From assembly GCF_900258515.1 (NCBI RefSeq), contig NZ_LT984884.1, forward strand, positions 1,375,168 to 1,439,167: a stretch of 64,000 nucleotides of DNA, in the 5' to 3' direction. A program made the position numbers and the translations under genes. Below are positions 1-8,157 of the stretch, piece after piece; position 1 is the stretch's first letter; every line of letters begins with the position of its first letter. The stretch comes from Lentibacillus sp. Marseille-P4043 (GTDB lineage Bacteria; Bacillota; Bacilli; Bacillales; Amphibacillaceae). Below the pieces are notes generated by a model. That model did not search any database. It saw only the letters and a list, made by a program, of their open reading frames with translations, and was not told the DNA's origin.

Positions 1-922
1 TAATGCCGAGAAAGACGCCAAACCAAAGTGTGACAAATCGTATGATTAGGGATATCGTGACAGCTAAACTTCCGGCAACGCCAAAATATATCAGTAGCCC
101 CGTAATACTGCCTTCTGCTGCACCTAGTCCACCGGGAATCATGGATAGGGCGCCAGCTAATGTACCGAGACTAAAGGTAAAGATGCTAGCGATAAAGGAA
201 ACATCAACTGAAAAGGCTGTGATGATTACGTAAAGACTAATACATTCTAATAACCAAGCGGCAACACTAATAATAAAGGAGAAACTGAGAATGTTTAATC
301 GCATTAAAAAAAGTGTTTGCTTATAAAAGTGGTGTAAGGAATTACGGAAACGCTGTAGTCTCTTCGGTCTGGTTAGCCAATTTATTAGTTTGGTACAAAG
401 GGAACGCTTTTGCACCAGAATGAAAAAAAGCACGATCAAAATGGTTAAAATCAACAATGGTGTTAGACCAAATGGATATACCAGGAAGCCAACACCTACA
501 AGTGCCATCATAGCCAATAAATCAGTAAGGCGATCATAAATAATCACAGGGATAGATTCCGAATAGGGAACGTTACCTTTCCTTTGCAATAAATAGGATT
601 TGATCAATTCTCCAGCTTTTCCAGGAGTAATCGACATCATCAATCCAATTAGGAAAATTACAACATTGTCCTTCAAGCCAATTTTAAAATTTGACCATTT
701 TGAAAATGCATGCCACTTATAAAGTCTTAGGGAATAGCTCCCTAACGTTAGAAGAAACGCCAGTATAAGGTAATGTACGGGCATTTCTCTAATCGTTAAC
801 GTTACTTTTTTGAGATCAGCAATTAGCAAGAATCCGGCTATTACAATAATGCCGAGGATCACTCCAATTATTAATTTTGGAATGATCCTGTTTGGCTCCT
901 TTTTGCTGGGATTATTCATCAT
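1..922 (-). CDS. Flippase-like (LPG synthase TM / UPF0104) membrane protein, partial
   Basis: Reading the reverse strand from ATG at 922 gives an open frame to the window edge, so the C-terminus is missing. About 300 residues are seen, nearly all hydrophobic segments. The family signature MSITPGKAGELIKSYLL lies near residue 85 and an SMIPGGLGAAEGS loop near residue 260; both are typical of the lysylphosphatidylglycerol synthase transmembrane / AglD-like family. The start overlaps the stop of the upstream reductase as ATGA (919-922), so it is the last visible gene of the leftward operon. Members are often placed with polyprenyl-linked sugar pathways. A role in moving or using the polyprenyl-phospho-pentose is inference. 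Confidence 0.8.
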   Translation of the reverse strand, partial: MMNNPSKKEPNRIIPKLIIGVILGIIVIAGFLLIADLKKVTLTIREMPVHYLILAFLLTLGSYSLRLYKWHAFSKWSNFKIGLKDNVVIFLIGLMMSITPGKAGELIKSYLLQRKGNVPYSESIPVIIYDRLTDLLAMMALVGVGFLVYPFGLTPLLILTILIVLFFILVQKRSLCTKLINWLTRPKRLQRFRNSLHHFYKQTLFLMRLNILSFSFIISVAAWLLECISLYVIITAFSVDVSFIASIFTFSLGTLAGALSMIPGGLGAAEGSITGLLIYFGVAGSLAVTISLIIRFVTLWFGVFLGI

Positions 923-1659
923 ATATCGGTCCGTTTAAATAGCTTTTCTGGGATTATTTTGATCACAAGCAGAATCACAAACCAAAACCATGGCGTATAT
1001 ACAACATCACGACGTTTAACTAACCCCTTTGTGATGTCACCTGCTACTTTCTTTGGATCGGCAAGCAATTTAGAATCTTCAACAACTCCATATGTCATCT
1101 TTGTGTCGACCATGCCAGGCTTAATCGTCAGTACGTTTACCCCTGACGCATGAAGTCGGTTGCGCAACCCTTGCATGTAAACACTTAATCCAGCCTTTGT
1201 TGATCCATAGATGTAATTGCTTTTACGCCCACGGTCTCCCGCAACTGATGAAACAGCACAGATAAAGCCTTGCCGTTTCTGCTCAAAATAATTTGCAGCT
1301 ATGTTTAATATCGATACAGCTGATGTATAATTGACATCAATCATATTACGGGAGATGGTAAACGATTGCTCTGCTTCTTTTTGGTCTCCCATTGCTCCAT
1401 ACATGAGGATCACCCCATCAATGCCTCCTGTTTCTTCGATAACTTGAGAAAAGAATACCTCATGATGATCAAAATCCAATGCATCGAACTGTTTAAGTGT
1501 AATCTCAACACCATGACGAATTTGCAAATCACTCTTTAATACCTCTAGCTCATCCATCCTTCTTCCAGTTAAAATTAAGTTCATATTTCGAGCAGCCAAT
1601 TTACGAACAGTTTCCTGTGCAATTGTTGAACTCGCACCTAAAATTAAAACTGTAGTCAT
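919..1659 (-). CDS. SDR-family oxidoreductase, DprE2-like (decaprenylphosphoryl-2-keto-pentose reductase)
   Basis: About 246 residues. A Rossmann motif GASSTIAQ near the N-terminus, the catalytic Ser in AVSSVAGDRGR and the YxxxK motif YGSTK identify a short-chain dehydrogenase. The C-terminal hydrophobic tail (WFWFVILLVIKIIP) and the position next to a DprE1-like gene point to the DprE2 branch, which reduces the keto intermediate when polyprenyl-phospho-ribose is epimerised to the arabinose form. The ATG at 1659 is preferred: an AGGAGG lies 12 nt upstream, while an in-frame TTG at 1671 abuts that site. It follows the oxidase gene by 56 bases and overlaps the flippase-like gene by 4. Confidence 0.8.
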   Translation of the reverse strand: MTTVLILGASSTIAQETVRKLAARNMNLILTGRRMDELEVLKSDLQIRHGVEITLKQFDALDFDHHEVFFSQVIEETGGIDGVILMYGAMGDQKEAEQSFTISRNMIDVNYTSAVSILNIAANYFEQKRQGFICAVSSVAGDRGRKSNYIYGSTKAGLSVYMQGLRNRLHASGVNVLTIKPGMVDTKMTYGVVEDSKLLADPKKVAGDITKGLVKRRDVVYTPWFWFVILLVIKIIPEKLFKRTDI

Positions 1660-1715
1660 GTTATATGACAACCTCCTTCATTTATGGACCTGTGCCCCAT
1701 TAAAAAAGATCTCCA

Positions 1716-3089
1716 TTAAGTTAAACCTAATCGCCGAGACATAGACGAGGAAAAGCGTCCTTCCGGGTCCAACTGTTGCTTCATGTGCAAGAACTGCTCC
1801 CAATTTGGATACATTTGTTTGAATGTATCGGGTCCAATGGTTGAGTCCTTTGCTAAATACACACGCCCACCATGAGATAAAACAATTTCATCCAATTCTC
1901 TTAAAAAGGGAAACAACCGATTAGTTTTAATTGGGATATCTAATGCCAGTGTATAACCTTCCATAGGAAATGATAATAATCCATTGTTTGCCGGTCCCGA
2001 ACTCTTTAACACAGCTAAGAATGAAGACTGTTTTTCCTCACTTAAGCGTTCCAACAATTTACGTAATCCCTCTTTAGGATGATTCGCTTTCGGAAAAACT
2101 GCCTGATACTGGACAAACCCATTTTTGCCATATAACTTATTCCAATCCCCAATCGCATCTAGTGGGTGGAAGAAAGAAGCTTGATCTACAAGTTTTTTAC
2201 CATCCGAAAAAGAAGCGTAATAGAGCTTGTTGAATGCAGAGATACTCGAATAATTTAAAGCGAATGATGGTGCATTAATCGGCATCTTTAACGGAAATTT
2301 CTTTCCAGTTGAATAGGCTTTCGTCATTTTTAACGGCAGTTCGCTCTGTTTAGCATGTTCGCCGCGCATTAAAACCGATCGTCCTAAAGCATCACCAGAG
2401 CTAAGACAATCAATCCAAGCTACGGAATACTTATAGTTCTTATCATTCTCGATGAATTTCTCGAAGGCTTCGTCAAGATTTTTTGCCTTTTCATATGTAA
2501 CATTGATATACGAACTTTCAACAGGAATTAATTGAATCGTGGCGCGTAGAATGATTCCTGTCAGTCCAATCCCGCCAATTGTCGCCCAAAACGCGTCAGC
2601 ATTTTCATTCCGACTGCATGTCATTACAACACCTGCAGCAGTTAATAATTCAAATGAAACAACAAATTCAGAGAAACACCCATCTACATGATGGTTTTTT
2701 CCATGAACATCATTAGCGATAGCTCCGCCAATTGTCACATATTTTGTCCCTGGTGTTACTGGTAGATAGTAGCCCCGGGGGAGAAACACATCAATTATCT
2801 CCGCCAATGATACACCAGCCTCACACGTCAAAAGTTGTTTCTCTTCGTCAAACCCCAGCATGTGATTTAACTGGTCAAATCGGATAACTCCTTCATCCTT
2901 GTTTAATGCTGTATCGCCATAGCTTCGCCCAAGTCCATAAACAATTTGAGAAGTAGTATCCCTATTTTGGACGATTGTTTCCAGGTCGTGCATTGTTTCC
3001 GGCCGATATACGTAACAAGATTCCTTTGGGTAGTTTCCCCAACCCGAAATAACCTTTTTTACTGGTTTAACCATATTCACCACGTCCAA
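1716..3089 (-). CDS. FAD-dependent oxidase, DprE1-like (polyprenylphosphoryl-ribose oxidase)
   Basis: 457 residues from a TTG start; an ATG at 3074 is an alternative and neither has a strong ribosome binding site. The FAD-binding motif YGLGRSYGDTALN (residues 51-63) and the C-terminal block GGRVYLAKDS...MYPNWEQF...LDPEGRFSS...RRLGL match the DprE1 family, which oxidises the 2'-hydroxyl of decaprenylphosphoryl-ribose. Lys414 in the AKDS motif aligns with the active-site Lys418 of the mycobacterial enzyme. At the position of mycobacterial Cys387 (WNICVDFPIK) this protein has Ala382 (YTLALDIPIK). The gene is 5 bases from the prenyltransferase and upstream of the reductase, so the three form one pathway unit. 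Substrate is inferred from family and neighbours. Confidence 0.85.
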   Translation of the reverse strand: MDVVNMVKPVKKVISGWGNYPKESCYVYRPETMHDLETIVQNRDTTSQIVYGLGRSYGDTALNKDEGVIRFDQLNHMLGFDEEKQLLTCEAGVSLAEIIDVFLPRGYYLPVTPGTKYVTIGGAIANDVHGKNHHVDGCFSEFVVSFELLTAAGVVMTCSRNENADAFWATIGGIGLTGIILRATIQLIPVESSYINVTYEKAKNLDEAFEKFIENDKNYKYSVAWIDCLSSGDALGRSVLMRGEHAKQSELPLKMTKAYSTGKKFPLKMPINAPSFALNYSSISAFNKLYYASFSDGKKLVDQASFFHPLDAIGDWNKLYGKNGFVQYQAVFPKANHPKEGLRKLLERLSEEKQSSFLAVLKSSGPANNGLLSFPMEGYTLALDIPIKTNRLFPFLRELDEIVLSHGGRVYLAKDSTIGPDTFKQMYPNWEQFLHMKQQLDPEGRFSSSMSRRLGLT

Positions 3090-3094
3090 TCTGT

Positions 3095-3970
3095 CTATTC
3101 AAAAAGTGTAAGAATCACGACAACACTAACCGCATATAAAATAACGGTAACTAAAATATGTCGGTCTTCAAATAAAACCTTCTCAGGAGCCCCGCCCTGT
3201 TTCTTAATATGAATCAAGTACAAGTAGCGAAAAATACCGTAGATTACAAATGGAATCGTCCACATTAAATGAATGCTGTCACCTGCCGTAAAAGTAAAAA
3301 CTGCATAACTGACAATTGTAGCCGATGAAACAATGCTTGTTAATTGATCAAGAAACGGCAACGAATAGTGATCTAATACTTTTCGATGGGAGCTCTTATT
3401 TTCCAATGATAGTGTCAACTCATGGCGACGTTTACCAATAGCAAGGAACAAGGATAACAACATAGCACATAAAAGGAACCATGGAGTGAATGGTACATTA
3501 ATGATAATGGCCCCACCAATCGCCCTTAAAACAAACCCGAAAGCAATAATCATGATATCAATAATGACAACATGTTTAAGATATAGGCTGTATAACACAT
3601 TTGTGATAAAATAAACCAATAATATGAGACAAAATTGCTTATTTATCAAAAAAGAAGAAATGAGCGATAGACCTAATAAAATCACACCTAAGCCAATTGC
3701 TAAGGAAGGGTTTAATAATCCCGAAGCCATTGGTCTATTTTTCTTTACAGGGTGGTTGCGGTCAGCTTCCCGATCTTTGTAATCATTTAAGATATATATA
3801 CTGCTTGCTGTGAAACTGAAAGTGATGAATCCAAAAAATGAAAGTAACACAGCGTCAAAATTCGACAACTGAAAAGAAAATAATAAAGCAGCAAACACAA
3901 GGAAATTCTTTACCCATTGCCTTGGTCGCAACTGCTTCCACAGTAATAAAACAATCGAATTACTTCCCAA
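3095..3970 (-). CDS. UbiA-family prenyltransferase, DprP-like (polyprenyl-phosphate phosphoribosyltransferase)
   Basis: 291 residues with about eight membrane segments. The first Asp-rich motif NDYKDREADRNHP and the following KKNRPMASG are those of the UbiA branch that transfers 5-phosphoribose to polyprenyl phosphate in bacteria carrying DprE1/DprE2. The start is TTG, chosen because GAGGAG lies 7 nt upstream and no ATG fits. It is the first gene of the leftward operon. A TATAAT box lies about 37 bases upstream on the reverse strand. Together with the next two genes it would make a polyprenyl-phospho-pentose donor, unusual in a Bacillaceae-like genome. A plain UbiA enzyme of other specificity cannot be excluded. 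Confidence 0.85.
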   Translation of the reverse strand: MGSNSIVLLLWKQLRPRQWVKNFLVFAALLFSFQLSNFDAVLLSFFGFITFSFTASSIYILNDYKDREADRNHPVKKNRPMASGLLNPSLAIGLGVILLGLSLISSFLINKQFCLILLVYFITNVLYSLYLKHVVIIDIMIIAFGFVLRAIGGAIIINVPFTPWFLLCAMLLSLFLAIGKRRHELTLSLENKSSHRKVLDHYSLPFLDQLTSIVSSATIVSYAVFTFTAGDSIHLMWTIPFVIYGIFRYLYLIHIKKQGGAPEKVLFEDRHILVTVILYAVSVVVILTLFE

Positions 3971-4006
3971 AATAATCTCCTCACATACAACAAAATTTCC
4001 TCATTT

Positions 4007-4012
4007 ATTATA
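4007..4012 (-). promoter_or_regulatory. -10 box for the leftward prenyltransferase operon
   Basis: A perfect TATAAT on the reverse strand about 37 bases before the TTG start. The -35 region is weak, so this is a candidate only. Confidence 0.4.
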
Positions 4013-4069
4013 GCATAGAACAACGAATAACCGACACCTTTTACATTAAGATTTGTTGTTTTTAAATCG

Positions 4070-4192
4070 ATGGATTCAGACCTTGATGAAGTTCTCGTTC
4101 TTCCATCACTACCACATGAGGAGCAAATTGTGATAATATATCAGAATGAACCGTTGCACATGAATTATTGGGAAATATGTCGTATTGTATAA
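4070..4192 (+). pseudogene. Small ORF resembling a sigma-factor region 4 fragment
   Basis: A 40-residue frame reading LPSLPHEEQIVIIYQNE...WEICRIV. The spacing of Glu-Gln, Val-Ile, Tyr and Glu-Ile recalls the start of sigma region 4 (LPEREQLVISLYY..EL...EIG). No ribosome binding site precedes the ATG and the helix-turn-helix end is missing, so it is more likely a relic than a gene. It fills part of the divergent intergenic region. Confidence 0.25.
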
Positions 4193-4200
4193 ATTTCCTC

Positions 4201-4230
4201 TTGCAAGAAAGCAAGAAAAATGTATATTCT
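4201..4230 (+). promoter_or_regulatory. Putative sigma-A promoter of the rightward polymer operon
   Basis: TTGCAA at 4201-4206 and TATTCT at 4225-4230, 18-base spacer, about 50 bases before the O-antigen-ligase-like gene. Confidence 0.45.
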
Positions 4231-4281
4231 AGTAGCATATGCACATTAAAATCAGTTTACTATCTTTGGAGTTGAACATGA

Positions 4282-5772
4282 ATGGATAATCGGAAGAACT
4301 TTCTTTATTTTATAGGGATAACTATTGCGATTCTTGTTATCGGACTTTTTTTACCGACAAAATTCGCTATGGTAATTTCTGCCGTATACTTTGCGGCCGT
4401 AACATGGCTAAAACCAAAATGGCTGATTCCATTATTACTTATTTATTTTCCATTTCGACCTTTTTTAACCGAAATTAATGATGGGCTTAAATTAGCTGGA
4501 GATATTGGGATTATTGTCCTTTTTGTTAGAGTGTTATATGAGGCAGTTAAGCAAAAAGATTATAAATCAATTTTTACATTGCAATGGTATGAATGGGCAT
4601 ACCTTTTGTTTTGTGTTGTCGGAGCGATATCCGCATTATCAACAGGAGTTACACTTATAGCAATCATCTTTCAGTTGCGTAAATTCCTTATGCTTTATCT
4701 CCTATTCTACGGTGTGAAACGTTTGAGTTGGGAGAAATATGAAATTATGCGGTTGTTAAAGCTGATTACAGGTGTTGCGGCAATTCTAAGTTTACACGGC
4801 TTTGTGGAGAAGTTATCACAGCGGCAATGGTTACTTCCAAAAGCATGGATGGAGCAATTTATATCGCCAACCAATTTTGAACGGATTTATGGTCTGCTAG
4901 GCAATCCGAATTCGATGGGACTATTTATGTTTGTTTCCATGGTAGCCAGTGTTGTCTTATTACGTATGACCAAAGAAAAGCGTTGGTATATCCCGCTAGT
5001 TCTTTCCTTTGGTACCTTTTTACTGACATATTCCAGGGGAAGCTGGATTGGATTAGTCGTTTCCACCATCGCCATCTTGTTAATTGCAAGAAATAAAGAA
5101 TTAGTTAAACAAGTAGTAATTGCGTGTTTAGCTGGATATGTACTAGTCTTTCTACCAATTAATTATGCGGATCAACTAATTTTTAATGCATTAGATGATG
5201 ACACGCAAAAAAAATACATGGAAGAAGGCGGAGGAAATTCACTTGGTGATCGCTTTAGTTCTTCCTTTGATGAGGAACAGCTAGATCGAAGCTTAAACAC
5301 AGGGCGTATTTTCTTTATCAAAAAAGGTTTTGGAATACTAATGGATCATCCGGTAATAGGGACTGGTTTCGGTACCTTTGGTGATTCAGCAGCCCTTGTC
5401 TATTCCTCTCCAATATATGATGATTATGGATTGGAAGATATTTATTACTATATGGGTAAGGACTTTTATTCGGATAACCAATATATACAAATTATTGTCC
5501 AAACGGGAATTGTTGGGACGTTATTATTTGCTGTTTTCTTATTAAATATGGTTTATCGAATTTGGACGACAAGAAAGACATATCCCAATCTTGCAAATGT
5601 AGCAATAATGTTTTGGTTATTTATTTGTATTGTAGGGGTCGTCTACAACGTTTGGGAGAATCAGGTATTCCCAATTATTTTCTTAGCGTTAATCGCTTGG
5701 TTGGAAACGGTGAAAAGTGGAAAAAGTGAACCGTTATCTGCCACTTATGAAGGGAAGGAAGAAGTAAAATGA
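4282..5772 (+). CDS. O-antigen ligase / Wzy-like polymerase family membrane protein
   Basis: 496 residues with at least ten hydrophobic segments. A periplasmic-type loop (about residues 300-400) is rich in Asp and Tyr and contains HPVIGTGFGTFG. LLGNPNSMGLFMF and TYSRGSWIG are signatures of the Wzy_C / O-antigen ligase family, which joins or transfers lipid-linked glycans outside the membrane. The ATG at 4282 follows TTGGAG. The stop overlaps the start of the dehydrogenase by 4 bases, giving a three-gene operon with it and the TagA-like gene. The polymer is probably a ManNAc- or ManNAcA-containing wall glycan, judged from those neighbours. Confidence 0.8.
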   Translation: MDNRKNFLYFIGITIAILVIGLFLPTKFAMVISAVYFAAVTWLKPKWLIPLLLIYFPFRPFLTEINDGLKLAGDIGIIVLFVRVLYEAVKQKDYKSIFTLQWYEWAYLLFCVVGAISALSTGVTLIAIIFQLRKFLMLYLLFYGVKRLSWEKYEIMRLLKLITGVAAILSLHGFVEKLSQRQWLLPKAWMEQFISPTNFERIYGLLGNPNSMGLFMFVSMVASVVLLRMTKEKRWYIPLVLSFGTFLLTYSRGSWIGLVVSTIAILLIARNKELVKQVVIACLAGYVLVFLPINYADQLIFNALDDDTQKKYMEEGGGNSLGDRFSSSFDEEQLDRSLNTGRIFFIKKGFGILMDHPVIGTGFGTFGDSAALVYSSPIYDDYGLEDIYYYMGKDFYSDNQYIQIIVQTGIVGTLLFAVFLLNMVYRIWTTRKTYPNLANVAIMFWLFICIVGVVYNVWENQVFPIIFLALIAWLETVKSGKSEPLSATYEGKEEVK

Positions 5773-7043
5773 CGAAGATTAATGTTGTCGGATTAGGATA
5801 TATTGGATTACCAACAGCAATTATGTTTGCTAAGCACGGCTTTCAAGTACATGGCGTTGACGTGAACGAAGATGTTATTAACAAGCTTTCACATAAAGAA
5901 CTGCATATTGAAGAACCTGGCCTGCAAGAGGCTTTAAATGAAGTAACAGAGGCTGGTCATCTCACAGTGGCAACAGAACCACAGGAGGCCGATGTCTTTA
6001 TTATTTCTGTACCAACACCGATTACTGAAGAAAAGACAGCGAACTTGGATTATGTTCGAAAAGCTACGATGAGTATTGTTCCATATGTAAAAGAAGGCAA
6101 TTTGGTCATTCTGGAATCGACTGTACCACCTAGAACTGTTGAGGACGTCATGATACCAGTTCTAGAAAAGACGGAATTAAAAATTGGTGAAGAGCTATAT
6201 GTTTCCCACTCACCTGAGCGAGTAATTCCAGGTAAAATATTCCAAGAATTAGAAGGAAATGACCGAATCGTTGGTGGGATCAATAAGCAATCAGCCGAAC
6301 TCACCGAAAAGTTGTATAAGTCATTTGTAAAAGGGAATATTCATTTAACAGATGCTACTACAGCAGAGATGGTAAAAGTAATTGAAAACACCTATCGTGA
6401 TGTGAACATTGCTTTTGCTAATGAACTGGCAAAAATCAGCGATCAAATCGGAGTAAATGCTTGGGAAGCTATTAAACTGGCTAATTTCCATCCGCGGGTA
6501 AACATTCACCAGCCAGGCCCAGGTGTTGGAGGTCATTGTATCGCAGTAGATCCATGGTTCCTTTCCGAATTGCAGCCTGAAATAGCGGATATGATAACAC
6601 TAGCCCGGAATACAAATGATAATATGCCAGCATATACAGTGGAACGTATCCAACAAATAATCGAGCAGCATACTATTACGAAACCTAAAGTGGCACTTCT
6701 CGGGTTATCATTTAAAGGAAATGTTGATGATATGCGGGAAAGTCCATCTCTTAAAATAATGGAGCATCTAAATAAAACGAACATTGATTATAACGTATAT
6801 GATCCACACATAAAGGATATCCGTGTTCCTCATCAAGTGACGGATTTAGACGAAGCGATTGCTGATGCAGATGTAGTTGTTATCCTAACCGATCATAAAC
6901 GTTTCCAAGAATATCAACCAGAAGTAATCGGGCAAGCCATGAAAACAAGAATTGTATTCGACACCAAAAATTGTCTAGATGAATCCTCCTGGCGTGAAGC
7001 AGGATTTGACTTTATTCGCTTAGGAGATGCAAAGAACAGGTGA
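5769..7043 (+). CDS. wecC: UDP-N-acetyl-D-mannosamine dehydrogenase (WecC-like)
   Basis: 424 residues. The N-terminal NAD-binding motif is GLGYIGLPTA (residues 8-17). The catalytic block HPRVNIHQPGPGVGGHCIAVDPWF carries the active-site Cys257. The C-terminal UDP-binding domain starts near LGLSFKGNVDDMRESP. The HPRVNIHQPGPGVGGHCIAVDPWF form is that of UDP-ManNAc 6-dehydrogenases rather than UDP-glucose dehydrogenases. The product would be UDP-ManNAcA. ATGA overlap with the ligase-like gene and near overlap with the TagA-like gene indicate one transcript. No epimerase (MnaA) is in the window. Confidence 0.85.
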   Translation: MTKINVVGLGYIGLPTAIMFAKHGFQVHGVDVNEDVINKLSHKELHIEEPGLQEALNEVTEAGHLTVATEPQEADVFIISVPTPITEEKTANLDYVRKATMSIVPYVKEGNLVILESTVPPRTVEDVMIPVLEKTELKIGEELYVSHSPERVIPGKIFQELEGNDRIVGGINKQSAELTEKLYKSFVKGNIHLTDATTAEMVKVIENTYRDVNIAFANELAKISDQIGVNAWEAIKLANFHPRVNIHQPGPGVGGHCIAVDPWFLSELQPEIADMITLARNTNDNMPAYTVERIQQIIEQHTITKPKVALLGLSFKGNVDDMRESPSLKIMEHLNKTNIDYNVYDPHIKDIRVPHQVTDLDEAIADADVVVILTDHKRFQEYQPEVIGQAMKTRIVFDTKNCLDESSWREAGFDFIRLGDAKNR

Positions 7044-7048
7044 TCTCA

Positions 7049-7768
7049 ATGCCAAATAAAGAAACTATACTTGGGGTAAATGTCTCTAGAGAAACATACG
7101 ACAGTCTTAAACAACAACTTTTTACAAATATAAATGAAAAAAGGCAATCTTTCATTGTAGCAGTAAATCCGGAAAAAATCATGAAGGCTTATCGTGATCC
7201 TGCTCTAAGGGAATTGATAAACACTGCCGATTATCAAATTCCAGATGGAGTAGGAGTTTTAATTGCATCCAAACTCCAAGGTGGGTCCATCTCGAATCGA
7301 ATTACTGGAATAGATTTAATGATGGAATTGGTACAGGAAGCTGTTGTGCAAGAAAAATCCATTTTCCTTTATGGTGCTAAACCAGGAGTTGCGGAAACAG
7401 CAAGTAAAGAATTAATGAGGGAATATCCGAATTTAAAATTAGCTGGCGTAATGAATGGCTATGTAAAAGATAATGCTGAAATTATCGATGCGATTAATCA
7501 GTCAAATGCGGATATCCTATTTGTTGCAATGGGCAGCCCAAGACAAGAAGAGTGGATCAGAGAAAATCGGACAAAATTAAATGTATCGATTTTCCAAGGT
7601 GTCGGCGGTTCCTTTGATGTATTGGCAGGCAATATCAAACGAGCTCCCGCTTTATTCCGAAAAACAGGATTGGAATGGCTATATCGATTATTAGCAGAAC
7701 CATGGCGCTGGAAACGGCAGCTAGCATTGCCAAAGTTTTTAATGAAGGTAATCAAGGAAAAGAAATAG
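7049..7768 (+). CDS. tagA: WecG/TagA/CpsF-family glycosyltransferase (ManNAc or ManNAcA transferase)
   Basis: About 239 residues. VNPEKIMKAYRDPALRELI, YQIPDGVGVLIASK and VAMGSPRQEEWI are the conserved blocks of the TagA/WecG family, which adds ManNAc (TagA) or ManNAcA (WecG) to undecaprenyl-linked GlcNAc. Next to a UDP-ManNAc dehydrogenase, a ManNAcA substrate is plausible. The ATG at 7049 is preferred over an in-frame GTG at 7040 because AGGTGAT sits 5-6 bases upstream. The gene ends in a clear intrinsic terminator. Lipid-linked ManNAc disaccharides are building blocks of the wall polymers that SLH domains bind. Confidence 0.85.
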   Translation: MPNKETILGVNVSRETYDSLKQQLFTNINEKRQSFIVAVNPEKIMKAYRDPALRELINTADYQIPDGVGVLIASKLQGGSISNRITGIDLMMELVQEAVVQEKSIFLYGAKPGVAETASKELMREYPNLKLAGVMNGYVKDNAEIIDAINQSNADILFVAMGSPRQEEWIRENRTKLNVSIFQGVGGSFDVLAGNIKRAPALFRKTGLEWLYRLLAEPWRWKRQLALPKFLMKVIKEKK

Positions 7769-7809
7769 GAAGATAGTTGGAATAAAAAATGAATATCCGT
7801 AATACGTTA

Positions 7810-7844
7810 AATAGTCGCATCTTTTATGATGTGATTATTTTTTT
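7810..7844 (+). terminator. Intrinsic terminator of the polymer operon
   Basis: AATAGTCGCATC pairs with GATGTGATTATT (with wobble) across a short loop, followed by a T run. Confidence 0.75.
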
Positions 7845-7925
7845 GTTAATTTTAGATAATAACGAAATAAAGTTGCAATATAATGGCAATATGGTGTAAA
7901 CTAATAGATAACTAGTTGAAAAACT

Positions 7926-8038
7926 GGTTCTTTTTCTGTAATAATATAAGAAATATCTTGCAACACATGAAATTATTATCTATTTCACCATTATCTAGTT
8001 GACAAAAAAAATAGTAGTATCTATACTGAAAAAGAACC
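7926..8038. repeat. 11-bp inverted repeat flanking the S-layer promoter
   Basis: GGTTCTTTTTC at 7926-7936 and its exact complement GAAAAAGAACC at 8028-8038. The right arm covers the expected transcription start of the SLH gene. It could be an operator or an RNA/DNA hairpin base; function unknown. Confidence 0.4.
7999..8027 (+). promoter_or_regulatory. Sigma-A promoter of the first SLH gene
   Basis: TTGACA at 7999-8004, 17-base spacer, TATACT at 8022-8027: near-consensus. The implied leader is about 120 bases, as is common for S-layer genes. Confidence 0.75.
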
Positions 8039-8157
8039 AATAGATTACTAGGGTTTCAGCTAATTTTCTGGGACTTACATATTAGTAAAATAGACTAAGA
8101 TAATACCGGGAAAATTAGATAACTTATAGTATTTAATTTAGAGGAGGATAAAGTTTT

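Noticed and set aside
4062-4244. 60-residue leftward ORF in the divergent intergenic region
   Set aside because: No ribosome binding site and no recognisable motif; it covers the promoter of the rightward operon.
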